Positions 50,614 through 60,501 of a stretch of DNA of 64,000 bases are shown here, in pieces. Under the pieces are notes generated by a model. The model was not told the origin of the DNA. It made no database searches and worked only from the letters and a program-made list of their open reading frames with translations. The stretch is taken from positions 1 through 64,000 of the forward strand of contig CAMZGD010000001.1 in the NCBI GenBank assembly GCA_947306365.1, written 5' to 3'. Position 1 is the stretch's first letter. Each line of letters starts with the position of its first letter. A program made the translations under genes and the position numbers. The stretch is from an uncultured Bacteroidales bacterium (GTDB taxonomy: Bacteria > Bacteroidota > Bacteroidia > Bacteroidales > UBA932).

Positions 50614-53600
50614 ATGAAAACCCGCTTTACGCTGTTTGTCTGTCTGGCGCTTGCCCTGCTGCTGCAGGCCTGCCAGGAAGATCCCTACCTGACGGTCTCT
50701 CCCGACAGTCTCTCGTTCACACAGGACGGCGGCTCGCAGACCGTCCGTGTTTCGGCCAACTATGCCTGGACAGCCAGCGTCAGCGGGTCCGGGTTCTCCG
50801 TGTCACCGACCTCCGGCGAGGGCGACGCCACCCTGACCGTTACGGCGTCCGCCGCCTCGGCCACCGATGTCCTGTCCGGCACGCTCACGCTTCAAAGCGA
50901 AGGCCTGTCGGCCAGCGTCAAACTGAGCCAGGAGGCGAAGAGCGCCATCCTGGTCGGCAACGCCGCCACGATTCCCGGCGAAGGCGGTACGTATTCGGTG
51001 ACGATCCAATACAATACGGACTTCTCGGTAGAAATCGAGCCGTCCGCCAAGTCCTGGATCACCTTCAACGGGACGAAGGCGCTCACCAGCGGCTGGCTGG
51101 AGTTCCAGTTCGCGGCCAACGACGGCGCAGAGCGCAGCGGAAAGGTTACGGTCAAGGACAAGGCGGGCAAGGTCCCGCCGATTACCCTTACTTTCACGCA
51201 AGAAGAAAAGAAAGTCCTGGAAGTCGGCGAAACGATGGCGATTTCGCCGGAAGGGGGTTCCTATGAAGTCGATATCCGATACAATACCGATTTCAGCGTC
51301 GAGGTTGAGAAAGAGGCCGAGTCGTGGATAACCTTCGTCCGGACCAAGGCGGTCACCAGCGGCAAGCTCGAGTTCTCGTTCAAGGCCAACGATACGGGGG
51401 AAGAACGTACCGGCCGGGTGACGGTGAAGGACAAGAACGGGAAGATTACGCCGATTACGCTGGCTTTCACACAAGCGGCGAAGAACCTCATAGCGATTGA
51501 CAACATCCCGGAGATTCCCGCACAAGGCGGATCCTATGAAGTCGACATCCGGTACAACACGGACTTCACCGTTGAAATTGAAAAGCCGGCGCAATCGTGG
51601 ATCTCTTTCGTCAAGACAAAAGCCTTGCAAAGCGGAAAACTGGAATTCCTTTTCGCCGCAAACGAAGCCGAGACCGTGCGTACCGGAAAGGTTACGGTCA
51701 AGGACAGATCGGGGAAAGCCGAGCCTGTAACCATCTCTTTCACACAGGCGGGCGTCGATCCCGAAATTCGGATCCGTCGTGTCCTGATGGATTTCTTCAA
51801 TGCGCTGGACGGCCCGAACTGGAAGAATAAAGAAGGCTGGGGCACGGACCAGCCGCTGAACAACTGGTATGGTGTCTCATCCTATGGAGAAGACAATAAG
51901 CTGGAGCTCTACTTTCATGAAAACAACCTGAAAGGGGAGGTCCCCGCAAGTATCGCCGACCTGGGTGACGTGCTTACCGGGTTTACGCTTTTTTATGAAT
52001 CCGGTGTGTCGGGCGAAATTCCGGCATCCGTGGGGAAGCTGGTCAATCTCAGAATGTTTAACCTTGTAGCAACATCCATTACATCCGTCCCCGATGTCTT
52101 TGCCGACCTGAAATCCCTGCAGTACGTCCAGATTGCCGCGAATGAGTCTTTATCCTGTCCGTTGCCGTACAGTATCGGCGACGCTCCGTCCTTGACCGCC
52201 ATGATGCTGAACGGAAACCGTTTTACGGGCGAACTGCCGGCTTCCTGGGCCCGTCTGGGCAGGGATCTGTTCATAAACAACAACTGCCTTACGGGAAAGA
52301 TACCCCAGGCGTATGTCGATTCGGAGTATGCATCCTATTTCCTGAGCGAAGAATTTCTCTGGCAGAAAGACGGCTATGGTTTCGACGTGACGGATATCGA
52401 TATGCCCGGTGAGGATGCCTTCTGGCCGAAGGGAGAAGTCGAAGACATTTATGGAAAAGTGTTTACCTTCCGGGATGTCGTCAAGAACAACCGGTACACA
52501 GTCTATGTGAGCTGGGCGCCCTGGTGTCCCTTCTCCGCGGAACTGATGCCGCAGTTGCGGGATTATTATGCAAAGTACCGGCAGGACGGACTGGAAGTCA
52601 TCGCCACGGTGCAGGCCGACAACGTCAACGGCGTGGGCATCCCCTGGACGGACCTCGAACGCCAGAAACAGGAAGTCGAAAAATACGGTTATGACCAGTG
52701 GTACAACTTCCTCTTCACGGATTACATCACGGACCGTTACCTCGCGTTAACCCCGGCGGCGGAAGTGTATGATTCTGACGGATACGTTCTGTTCAGTTAT
52801 AAGAAATACGTAGATCCGGTCCGGGATCGCTTCGACAAGTCGGCGTCCATCGACCTGATCCCGTTCCTGGAAAGCGTGCTGGGTCCTGCAGAGACGCCGG
52901 ATACGTATACGTCCACCGATTACAGCCGTGACGGCGAGGCGATGACGCTCCAGAAGGCTTCGGTCGGGAAGGGCATCGACATCGTGCTGATGGGCGACGG
53001 CTATACCGACAGGGATATGGGTAAGGGCGGCTTGTATGAGAAGGTGATGAAGGAGTCGATGGAAGAATTCTTCGCCATCGAGCCGTACAAGACCTTCCGC
53101 AACCGCTTCAACGTGTACGCGGTCAAGGTGATTTCCCCGAACGGCCGCATCGGAGAAGGCTATTCCACGGCGCTGTCTTCGTATTTCGGCGTCGGATCGT
53201 TTGTCGGCGGCAACGATGCAAAATGTTACGAATATGCGATGAAGGTGCCGGGCATCGATTCCTACGAGAATCTGCTCGTGGCCGTGATTGTCAACACGCG
53301 CCGGCACGCCGGTACGACGATTATGTATGCCGACGGCCAGACGTGTGTCGCGCGCGTATCCTCCTTTGGAAACGACGCATCGGTATATGGCGCTACGCTC
53401 CGTCACGAGGCCGGCGGCCATGGTTTTGCCTTCCTTGCCGACGAGTATTTCGAACACCACGATGCCGCACCGGCCGACCACATCGCTTACTACAACGAAG
53501 TGTACGACAAGTACGGCTGGTTCTCGAACGTGGACTTTACGAGCGATCCGGACAAGGTCCGCTGGAGCGCGTTCCTTTCCGACAGCCGGTACAAGGGCGA

Positions 53601-53880
53601 AGTGGGCATCTATGAAGGCGCCGCCCTCTATGAGAAGGGCGCCTGGCGGCCTACGGTAAACAGTATGATGCGGGACAATTTCGAGTACTTCAACGCGCCG
53701 TCGCGCTGGGCCATCTACCAGCAGATCCTCAGGCGCAGCGGCGAGGAACCTTCTTTCGAGCAGTTCCTGGAATACGACGCCGTGAACCGCTCCGCTGCGG
53801 CTGTCGCGGCCCGTCCGCCGTTGAAGGCCGCCGCAAACCGCCGCATCGAACACACGGCACCGCCGGTGATCGTGCGCTAG
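50614..53880 (+). CDS. Multidomain lipoprotein: BACON-like repeats, LRR-like region, thioredoxin-like domain, M64 (IgA-type) metallopeptidase
   Basis: Lipobox LLQAC; four BACON-like units; 'SGEIPASVGKLVNLRMFNLV' LRR; 'VYVSWAPWCPFSAELMPQLRDYY'; 'GIDIVLMGDGYTDRDM', 'TLRHEAGGHGFAFLADEY'. Confidence 0.9.
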   Translation: MKTRFTLFVCLALALLLQACQEDPYLTVSPDSLSFTQDGGSQTVRVSANYAWTASVSGSGFSVSPTSGEGDATLTVTASAASATDVLSGTLTLQSEGLSASVKLSQEAKSAILVGNAATIPGEGGTYSVTIQYNTDFSVEIEPSAKSWITFNGTKALTSGWLEFQFAANDGAERSGKVTVKDKAGKVPPITLTFTQEEKKVLEVGETMAISPEGGSYEVDIRYNTDFSVEVEKEAESWITFVRTKAVTSGKLEFSFKANDTGEERTGRVTVKDKNGKITPITLAFTQAAKNLIAIDNIPEIPAQGGSYEVDIRYNTDFTVEIEKPAQSWISFVKTKALQSGKLEFLFAANEAETVRTGKVTVKDRSGKAEPVTISFTQAGVDPEIRIRRVLMDFFNALDGPNWKNKEGWGTDQPLNNWYGVSSYGEDNKLELYFHENNLKGEVPASIADLGDVLTGFTLFYESGVSGEIPASVGKLVNLRMFNLVATSITSVPDVFADLKSLQYVQIAANESLSCPLPYSIGDAPSLTAMMLNGNRFTGELPASWARLGRDLFINNNCLTGKIPQAYVDSEYASYFLSEEFLWQKDGYGFDVTDIDMPGEDAFWPKGEVEDIYGKVFTFRDVVKNNRYTVYVSWAPWCPFSAELMPQLRDYYAKYRQDGLEVIATVQADNVNGVGIPWTDLERQKQEVEKYGYDQWYNFLFTDYITDRYLALTPAAEVYDSDGYVLFSYKKYVDPVRDRFDKSASIDLIPFLESVLGPAETPDTYTSTDYSRDGEAMTLQKASVGKGIDIVLMGDGYTDRDMGKGGLYEKVMKESMEEFFAIEPYKTFRNRFNVYAVKVISPNGRIGEGYSTALSSYFGVGSFVGGNDAKCYEYAMKVPGIDSYENLLVAVIVNTRRHAGTTIMYADGQTCVARVSSFGNDASVYGATLRHEAGGHGFAFLADEYFEHHDAAPADHIAYYNEVYDKYGWFSNVDFTSDPDKVRWSAFLSDSRYKGEVGIYEGAALYEKGAWRPTVNSMMRDNFEYFNAPSRWAIYQQILRRSGEEPSFEQFLEYDAVNRSAAAVAARPPLKAAANRRIEHTAPPVIVR
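50946..51755 (+). repeat. Three tandem ~270-bp units encoding near-identical BACON-like domains
   Basis: Each unit contains 'GGxYxVxIxYNTDFxVEIE...SWI(T/S)F...TKA(L/V)xSGxLEFxFxAN...GKVTVKD+xGK'. Confidence 0.85.
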
Positions 53881-53914
53881 GCTGTGCGGGGCTTCTTTGC
53901 AAACCGTCAAAAAA

Positions 53915-53946
53915 AACAGCGCTCAAGCATGCTTGGCGCTGTTTTT
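53915..53946. terminator. Hairpin terminator between M64 gene and tRNA-Ser (bidirectional)
   Basis: AAAACAGCGCTCAAGCATGCTTGGCGCTGTTTTT. Confidence 0.7.
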
Positions 53947-53954
53947 CCGTTTTG

Positions 53955-54042
53955 CGGTGAGGGGGGGATTCGAACCCCCGGTACGGTAATCCCGTACGTC
54001 AGTTTAGCAAACTGGTGGTTTAAGCCACTCACCCACCTCACC
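53955..54042 (-). tRNA. tRNA-Ser (GCT)
   Basis: Minus strand GGTGAGG...TTTGCTAAACTG...long variable arm...GGGGGTTCGAATCCCCCCCTCACCG; anticodon GCT; CCA not encoded. Confidence 0.92.
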
Positions 54043-54050
54043 GTTTAATA

Positions 54051-54097
54051 CCGGGGCACTGCCCCGGACCTCTCGCTACGGCCTTGCTATTACACAG
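54051..54097. repeat. Dispersed intergenic repeat, copy B
   Basis: CCGGGGCACTGCCCCGGACCTCTCGCTACGGCCTTGCTATTACACAG, matches copy A at 45937. Confidence 0.65.
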
Positions 54098-54110
54098 GGC
54101 CAGCCCTGCT

Positions 54111-54212
54111 CGGCCTTCGCTAGCGCCTGATGGCGCCTGGTTTGCCCGGCCTTCGCTAGCGCCTGATGGCGCCTGGTTTGTCCGGCCTCTGCTGGCGGTT
54201 GATGCCGCTTAG
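54111..54212. repeat. 36-bp tandem repeat, two near-identical copies plus a degenerate third
   Basis: CGGCCTTCGCTAGCGCCTGATGGCGCCTGGTTTG(C/T)C at 54111 and 54147; degenerate copy from 54183. Confidence 0.9.
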
Positions 54213-54219
54213 GGGAATG

Positions 54220-54227
54220 CAAAGATA
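54220..54227 (-). promoter_or_regulatory. Putative -7 element TATCTTTG for tRNA-Ser
   Basis: CAAAGATA on plus strand; nearest clear minus-strand TAnnTTTG upstream of the tRNA. Confidence 0.4.
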
Positions 54228-54259
54228 GAGGGTTTTCCGTAATAAGCCAAATTTTTTTA

Positions 54260-54267
54260 TACCTTTG
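54260..54267 (+). promoter_or_regulatory. -7 element TACCTTTG for tRNA-Pro
   Basis: TAnnTTTG 8 nt before tRNA start. Confidence 0.6.
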
Positions 54268-54275
54268 CGGCCTAT

Positions 54276-54348
<73 letters not shown>

Positions 54349-54349
54349 C

Positions 54350-54901
54350 ATGGATCTGGAGAAAAACAGGATGAAGGAACCCGGTTTCTGGCGTATGCTG
54401 CTGGGCGCTTTGGCGCTGGGCGTGGCCATTCTGGTCGGCTTCGCCGTCGGGTTGCGGGTAGGAGACCGGAACCGCCGGCAGGTGCAGCCGCCGGTGTCTT
54501 CCCTGCTATTGCTGCCCCCCGTCGACTCCGTGGCCGAACCCGATACGTCCGCCGTCTCTCCCGAAATGGAAATGCCGGAAGTTCCGGAAACGCCGGAAAG
54601 TCCCGTCGAACCCGAAAAACCGGACTTGACGAAACAGCAGCTCGCGCAGGGCGTGGAGTACCTGGCTACGCACAACCGCTGGAATCGGGTCGAAATGGAA
54701 AAGATCCCCGCACTGGCCGGCCTGTGGGATGCCGTCAATACCTATGAACTGGACGAGATCCGCGGATACAACGAGCGGCTGGCTTCCACGCCGCTGACCA
54801 CGATCGTCGACGGGCTGGAACGCATGCCCAAACAAGGCTACTACGCAGCCAAGACGGACCACGTCATCACGCTGAGCACGTATATCAAGCGGTTGCGGTA
54901 A
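54350..54901 (+). CDS. Hypothetical membrane-anchored protein with Pro/Glu-rich linker (start at 54350 or 54371)
   Basis: TM 'MLLGALALGVAILVGFAVGLRVG', linker 'EMPEVPETPESPVEPEKP', conserved-looking C-terminal ~90 aa. Confidence 0.7.
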   Translation: MDLEKNRMKEPGFWRMLLGALALGVAILVGFAVGLRVGDRNRRQVQPPVSSLLLLPPVDSVAEPDTSAVSPEMEMPEVPETPESPVEPEKPDLTKQQLAQGVEYLATHNRWNRVEMEKIPALAGLWDAVNTYELDEIRGYNERLASTPLTTIVDGLERMPKQGYYAAKTDHVITLSTYIKRLR

Positions 54902-54922
54902 GCCTCCGGGCAGGTCGTTCGG

Positions 54923-56164
54923 CTAATAGAATTTCCGGATGAAGGCGTTATAGTCCCTGACCGGTTCCTTTTCAAATTTCTTGCGCTCCTTGAAAATCTC
55001 GCGCTGCCCGGCAGACGGGTCGGCGGTCACGTCCCATCCGTCGACGAATTTCCAGTAGAAGTGGTCCGGATAGTTTTTGCGCTTGTCCTTGGCGTCGGAG
55101 AAATGTTTCTGTTCGGCTTCCTGCACGGTCTTGAAACGGCCCAGACCGGCGGGCGCCTGGGTGATGCCGGCATACCAGGGCACGAAAGTCTGGCAGCAGG
55201 GATGGCCCGGGGCGTTCCACATCACGCAACCCATGTCGAAATCCATCCAGGGCCGCAACTGGAAAACCGTGGACAGGATGGTGTTGTCGTTGCAGATGCT
55301 GTTGACCAGATGGCCTTCCGCATTGATCGGCTCGTGGAGCGAAAGAGCGTCCATCATGTCGCGGATCGACACTTTCTTCCGGGGAATGGCGGCGAATTCG
55401 TTGGGCCGTTCCATCCCGAAGAAGAAGTTCCAGGCCTGGCGGTGACGGAACTGGTTGTTGGGCGACGAAAGGGAATTCTCGGACGCATAGGCCTTGGCGA
55501 AGGAGAAGGCGCCGTCCTTTTCAGGATCGTACCAGCCGCGGGCGATAGCATAATCCACGATGTCTTCCGAGCCGACGAAGTTCGCCTCGTCGTCCAGGTC
55601 GATCTCCCCGATGACATAATAGTTCGGAATCGTCATCACCTGGTCGTCGGGAACGCGCTGGGCCACCCAGTGCTTGCCTTTCACGACGGAAACCACCCAG
55701 CCCTCCGTGGGGTCGGCCACGATGTAGGAACGGCCGCTGCCCTTGTAGCCGAAGGTCTCCACCATCGAACCGATCAGGGAGACCGCTTCCCGGGCGGTAC
55801 GGGCATATTTTGCGACGGACGTCCGGATTTCGTAGAGGATGCCCCCGCCGGTGAACTCCCCCTTGTCTTCGCGCGACGGACAGCCGTTCGAGGCGATGGA
55901 GACACCATACTGGTTCATGAAGACATCGGCCACGTCCATTCCCGGGAATTCACACCAGATGTAGCGCAGTGTCTTGCCGGTGGCGGGCGCCACATAGATG
56001 TTGAGCATCTGTTCTCCGCCGTCATCTTCGTTGTGGGCCATCAGCACGGAGCCGTCGACCGTGGCGGCACGGCCGGCGATGATGGAAAAACAGTTGTCAT
56101 CCTGGGCGGCGGCAAACTGCACGGCGCAGAAGAGGAGGACGAGGAGGAAGCTTATCTTTTTCAT
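54923..56164 (-). CDS. C69 family dipeptidase, secreted
   Basis: Signal peptide, 'DNCFSIIAGRAATVDGSVLMAHNEDDGG' Ntn-hydrolase N-terminus; start MKKISF at 56164. Confidence 0.82.
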   Translation of the reverse strand: MKKISFLLVLLFCAVQFAAAQDDNCFSIIAGRAATVDGSVLMAHNEDDGGEQMLNIYVAPATGKTLRYIWCEFPGMDVADVFMNQYGVSIASNGCPSREDKGEFTGGGILYEIRTSVAKYARTAREAVSLIGSMVETFGYKGSGRSYIVADPTEGWVVSVVKGKHWVAQRVPDDQVMTIPNYYVIGEIDLDDEANFVGSEDIVDYAIARGWYDPEKDGAFSFAKAYASENSLSSPNNQFRHRQAWNFFFGMERPNEFAAIPRKKVSIRDMMDALSLHEPINAEGHLVNSICNDNTILSTVFQLRPWMDFDMGCVMWNAPGHPCCQTFVPWYAGITQAPAGLGRFKTVQEAEQKHFSDAKDKRKNYPDHFYWKFVDGWDVTADPSAGQREIFKERKKFEKEPVRDYNAFIRKFY

Positions 56165-56194
56165 GCGATCGGATTTTGTCACAGGTTAACCAGC

Positions 56195-56202
56195 CAAAGA
56201 TA
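56195..56202 (-). promoter_or_regulatory. -7 element TATCTTTG for C69 gene
   Basis: CAAAGATA on plus strand. Confidence 0.45.
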
Positions 56203-56227
56203 ATAAAAATATCAATTACATTTTTGC

Positions 56228-56235
56228 TATCTTTG
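56228..56235 (+). promoter_or_regulatory. -7 element TATCTTTG for ychF
   Basis: TAnnTTTG 25 nt before ATG 56261. Confidence 0.5.
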
Positions 56236-56260
56236 CGAGTTATATCTTAAAAAGTAAAAA

Positions 56261-57364
56261 ATGGCTTTGAAATGCGGAATCGTCGGGTTGCCGAACGTGG
56301 GCAAGTCCACCCTTTTCAACTGCATCAGTTCCTCGAAGGCGCAGGCGGCGAATTTTCCGTTCTGCACCATCGAGCCTAACGTCGGTTCGACCACGGTGCC
56401 AGACGGGCGTCTGAACGTGCTGACGGACATCTGCCACCCGAAACGGACCATTCCTGCGACGGTGGAGATCGTGGACATCGCCGGCCTGGTGAAAGGAGCC
56501 AGCCGCGGCGAAGGCCTGGGCAACCAGTTCCTGGCCAACATCCGCGAGACGGACGCCATCCTGCACGTGCTGCGCTGCTTCGACGATCCCAACGTGACCC
56601 ACGTGGACGGAAGCGTCGATCCGGTGCGCGACAAGGAAATCATCGACATCGAGCTGCAGATCAAGGACCTGGAAACGGTGACGAACCGGTTGGCCAAGCT
56701 GCAGAAGCAGGCGCAGACAGGCGGTGACAAGCAGGCGAAGAAAGCGGTGGACGTGCTGCTCCGCTACAAGGACGTGCTGGAGCAGGGACACAACGCCCGG
56801 GAGGTTTCGCTGGACAATCCGGAAGAACGCCGGATCGCACGGGAGTTCTGCCTGCTTACCAACAAACCGGTCCTGTATGTCTGCAACGTGGACGAGTCGT
56901 CCGCGGCGACGGGCAACGCCTATGTCGAGGCGGTGCGCAAGGCGGTCGAAGGGGAGAATGCCCAGCTGCTCGTGATTTCCGCCAGGATCGAATCGGAGAT
57001 CGCCGAGCTCGAAGACCCGGAAGAACGGGCGCTGTTCCTCGGAGAGATCGGTCTTGCGGAATCGGGTGTGGTACGGCTGATCCAGGCGGCATACGCGCTG
57101 CTCAACCTGCAGACGTTTTTCACGGCCGGCGCCGATGAGTGCCGGGCCTGGACGATCCGCCGGGGCGACAAGGCGCCGCAGGCGGCGGGCGTGATCCATA
57201 CCGATTTCGAGAAGGGGTTCATCCGGGCCGAAGTCATCAAGTACGACGATTTCGTCGCGCTGCGCAGCGAGGCGGCCTGCCGGGCGGCGGGCAAGCTGGC
57301 CAGCGAAGGGAAAGAGTATGTGGTGCAGGATGGCGACATCATGCACTTCCTGTTCAATGTATAG
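56261..57364 (+). CDS. ychF: Redox-regulated ATPase YchF
   Basis: 'MALKCGIVGLPNVGKSTLFNCISSSKAQAANFPFCTIEPNVG', 'TFFTAGADECRAWTIRRGDKAPQAAGVIHTDFEKGFIRAE'. Confidence 0.97.
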   Translation: MALKCGIVGLPNVGKSTLFNCISSSKAQAANFPFCTIEPNVGSTTVPDGRLNVLTDICHPKRTIPATVEIVDIAGLVKGASRGEGLGNQFLANIRETDAILHVLRCFDDPNVTHVDGSVDPVRDKEIIDIELQIKDLETVTNRLAKLQKQAQTGGDKQAKKAVDVLLRYKDVLEQGHNAREVSLDNPEERRIAREFCLLTNKPVLYVCNVDESSAATGNAYVEAVRKAVEGENAQLLVISARIESEIAELEDPEERALFLGEIGLAESGVVRLIQAAYALLNLQTFFTAGADECRAWTIRRGDKAPQAAGVIHTDFEKGFIRAEVIKYDDFVALRSEAACRAAGKLASEGKEYVVQDGDIMHFLFNV

Positions 57365-57380
57365 TATTAAATTATTGATA

Positions 57381-58721
57381 ATGAAAAGGTTTATTTATTA
57401 TGTGACGGTGGCGGCGGCTTTTGCTGCCTGCTGTGCCGGATGTACGAAACGGACGGTGGCCAAACCGGATTGGTTTACCAATGCTGCCTATTTTGAGGAG
57501 AAGAACGGGATGTATGCGGAAATGCCCGTATTCCCGAAGAACATCGTGATGGTAGGCGACGACTACATCGACCGGGGTCTTTGGAACGAGTTTTACGGTG
57601 ACACGACGATCAAGAACCGGGGCATCACCTACGATGCTTCCGCGCACGTGCTTTACCGGATCGACGGCATCGCCGCCCGGAAGCCTGCGAAGATCTTTGT
57701 CAGCGCCGGCATCAACGACGTGCTGCACGGCACGCCGCAGGAAGAGACCGTCGAGAATGTCCGGCAGATTTTCCGCCGGATCGCCAAGGCTTCTCCCCAG
57801 ACGAAGCGCTACTACCTGAACGTCGTGTGCTGGCCGTCTCTCGACGAGGCGCAGGCGCAGGCTGCCGCCGCGCTCAACGAGGCGTTGCGGAAAGTCGCTG
57901 CCGACAACCGGTTCGAATACATCGACGTGAACGCTGCGTTGAAGGAAGGTCTGGCGGACGGGACGTTCTCCTGGGATGGCGGCAAGCTGCTCAACGGTGC
58001 CGGCTACCAGGCGTATGCCAAGGCGATCGAGCAGCAGGTCGGCAAGCCGGCGCTCCTCAATCCCGATGACCGGGACTATCCTCTGGAGGTGTCGGATTAC
58101 TACCGGCACCGGGTCTCGTTGTTCCGTGCGCTGCCTGAAACGAAAAGGGCGGTGGTGATGCTGGGCAACAGCCTCAACAACAATGCGCTTTGGACGGAAC
58201 TCTTCCCGTTCGGCTATGTCGTGAACCGCGGGATCAGCGGTGACGTGATCGACGGTGTCTGCCAGCGTGTCGACGAGCTGGTGGCCGACAATCCCGACAA
58301 GGTTTTCGTAATGACCGGCTGCAACGACCTGGTCAACGATCCGGAAGTGAGTGCCATGACGGTCTACGACCGCTATGAGAACCTGATCCGGACGATTCGC
58401 GAACAGCTTCCCGAAACGGAGCTTTATGTCCAGAGCATCCTGCCGATGAGCCCGAAATCGAAATATTACGCAGGGTTCAACACCAAGGTGGCCGAGATCA
58501 ACAAGCTGCTGGCCGGCGGTACCGGCCGCTACGGCTACTACTTCATCGATGTCGCAAAGCCGCTTTCCAATGCGGAGGGCGACCTGCTGGACGAATGTAC
58601 GACCGACGGCATCCATCTATCCGCCTACGGCTATTTCCTCTGGGCGGGCGAACTGGTGAAGGGAAACCGCATGATGCAGTCCATCAAACCGGATTCGGAC
58701 CATTATTTCGAGTTTAACTGA
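57381..58721 (+). CDS. Tandem SGNH/GDSL-type hydrolase lipoprotein
   Basis: Lipobox CCAGC; two SGNH-like halves: '[21 protein letters not shown]' and '[28 protein letters not shown]'. Confidence 0.8.
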   Translation: MKRFIYYVTVAAAFAACCAGCTKRTVAKPDWFTNAAYFEEKNGMYAEMPVFPKNIVMVGDDYIDRGLWNEFYGDTTIKNRGITYDASAHVLYRIDGIAARKPAKIFVSAGINDVLHGTPQEETVENVRQIFRRIAKASPQTKRYYLNVVCWPSLDEAQAQAAAALNEALRKVAADNRFEYIDVNAALKEGLADGTFSWDGGKLLNGAGYQAYAKAIEQQVGKPALLNPDDRDYPLEVSDYYRHRVSLFRALPETKRAVVMLGNSLNNNALWTELFPFGYVVNRGISGDVIDGVCQRVDELVADNPDKVFVMTGCNDLVNDPEVSAMTVYDRYENLIRTIREQLPETELYVQSILPMSPKSKYYAGFNTKVAEINKLLAGGTGRYGYYFIDVAKPLSNAEGDLLDECTTDGIHLSAYGYFLWAGELVKGNRMMQSIKPDSDHYFEFN

Positions 58722-58731
58722 TAAGCGCGCT

Positions 58732-60501
58732 ATGTACCGTACCCATACTTGTGGAGAATTGAGGCTCAGCGATGCGGGTCAGACCGTGACCCTGGCGGGC
58801 TGGGTGCAGAAAAGCCGTCGGATGGGCGGCATGAGTTTCGTGGACATCCGTGACCGCTACGGCGTCACGCAGCTGCGCGTGGACGAAACGACAGATCCCG
58901 AAGTCAGCGCGGCGGTGGCCCGGCTGGGCCGCGAGTTCGTGATCCAGGTGACGGGCGTTGTCGAGGAACGCCAGAGCAAGAACCCGAAGCTGCCGACGGG
59001 CGAGATCGAAATCCGGCTGACGGGCCTCAAGGTGCTGAACGCCTCGCAGACCCCGCCGTTCACCATCGAGGACGAATCGGACGGCGGCGAAGACATCCGT
59101 GCCAAATACCGGTACCTCGACCTGCGGCGCGGACCGCTGAAGCGGGCCCTGATGCTGCGTCACCGGATGGCGCACGAGGTGCGCAACTATCTTGACGGAA
59201 AGGGTTTCCTTGAGATCGAGACGCCGTTCCTCATCAAATCGACGCCCGAGGGCGCCCGCGACTTCGTGGTGCCGAGCCGGATGAATCCGGGCGAGTTCTA
59301 TGCGCTTCCGCAGAGTCCGCAGACGTTCAAGCAGCTGCTGATGGTGGCCGGTTACGACCGCTATTTCCAGATCGTCCGCTGCTTCCGCGACGAGGACCTG
59401 CGCGCCGACCGGCAGCCCGAGTTCACGCAAATCGACTGCGAGATGAGCTTTGTGGAGCAGGAAGACGTGCTCGACCTGTTCGAAGGGATGATGCGCCACC
59501 TCTTCCGGGAGGTGATCGGCGTGACCATCGCGCCGAAGATCCCGCGGATGAGCTGGTACGATGCAATGGACAACTACGGCAGCGACAAGCCCGATATCCG
59601 CTTCGGGATGAAGATCCACGAGATTACGCCGCTGGTGCAGGGCCACGGGTTCAGCGTGTTCGACGGCGTGGAATATGTGGGCGCCATCACCGTCCCGGGT
59701 GCGGCGGGCTATACCCGCAAGCAGACCGACGAGCTCACCGAATGGGTGAAGCGGCCGCAAGTCGGGGCCAAGGGCCTGGTTTACATCAAGCTGAATGAAG
59801 ACGGCTCGGTGAAGTCGTCGGTCGACAAGTTCTACGCGCCGGAAGACTTGCAGCGGATCGCTGAAGCCGCCGGGGCGCAGAAGGGCGACCTCGTGCTGGT
59901 GCTCTGCGGCGCCCGCCGCAAGGCACAGACGATGCTCGGCGTCCTGCGCATCGAGATGGGCAACCGGCTCGGGCTGCGCAATCCGCACGAGTATGCCCCG
60001 TTGTGGGTGGTCGATTTCCCGCTGCTCGAGTGGGATGACGAGACGCAGCGTTTCTACGCGATGCACCATCCGTTCACCGCGCCCAAGCCGGAGCATATCG
60101 ACTGGTTCTACAGCAACCGGAAGGAAGACCTGGAACGTGTCTGCGCCAATGCCTACGACTTCGTGCTCAACGGCGTGGAACTGGGCGGCGGTTCGATCCG
60201 GATCCACGAAGCTGACGTGCAGCAGCGGATGTTCGAAGTGCTGGGCATTTCGAAGGAAGACGCGGACTACAAGTTCGGCTTCATCATCAATGCGTTCAAG
60301 TTCGGCGCCCCGCCGCACGGCGGCCTGGCTTTCGGTTTCGACCGGGTGTGCGCACTCTTCGGCGGCCAGGAGACCATCCGGGACTACATTGCGTTCCCGA
60401 AGAACAACATGGGGCGTGACGTGATGCTCGATGCGCCTTCACGCATCGATGACATCCAGATGGACGAACTGTTCCTGAAATCTACGGCTCCGGAGAAATA
60501 A
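58732..60501 (+). CDS. aspS: Aspartate--tRNA ligase
   Basis: '[44 protein letters not shown]', '[15 protein letters not shown]'. Confidence 0.97.
   Translation: MYRTHTCGELRLSDAGQTVTLAGWVQKSRRMGGMSFVDIRDRYGVTQLRVDETTDPEVSAAVARLGREFVIQVTGVVEERQSKNPKLPTGEIEIRLTGLKVLNASQTPPFTIEDESDGGEDIRAKYRYLDLRRGPLKRALMLRHRMAHEVRNYLDGKGFLEIETPFLIKSTPEGARDFVVPSRMNPGEFYALPQSPQTFKQLLMVAGYDRYFQIVRCFRDEDLRADRQPEFTQIDCEMSFVEQEDVLDLFEGMMRHLFREVIGVTIAPKIPRMSWYDAMDNYGSDKPDIRFGMKIHEITPLVQGHGFSVFDGVEYVGAITVPGAAGYTRKQTDELTEWVKRPQVGAKGLVYIKLNEDGSVKSSVDKFYAPEDLQRIAEAAGAQKGDLVLVLCGARRKAQTMLGVLRIEMGNRLGLRNPHEYAPLWVVDFPLLEWDDETQRFYAMHHPFTAPKPEHIDWFYSNRKEDLERVCANAYDFVLNGVELGGGSIRIHEADVQQRMFEVLGISKEDADYKFGFIINAFKFGAPPHGGLAFGFDRVCALFGGQETIRDYIAFPKNNMGRDVMLDAPSRIDDIQMDELFLKSTAPEK

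Noticed and set aside
54111-54212. CRISPR-like array
   Set aside because: 36-bp unit matches CRISPR repeat length but copies are directly adjacent with no spacers, and no cas genes are nearby.
58714-60318. 534-aa minus-strand ORF
   Set aside because: Antisense to aspS.
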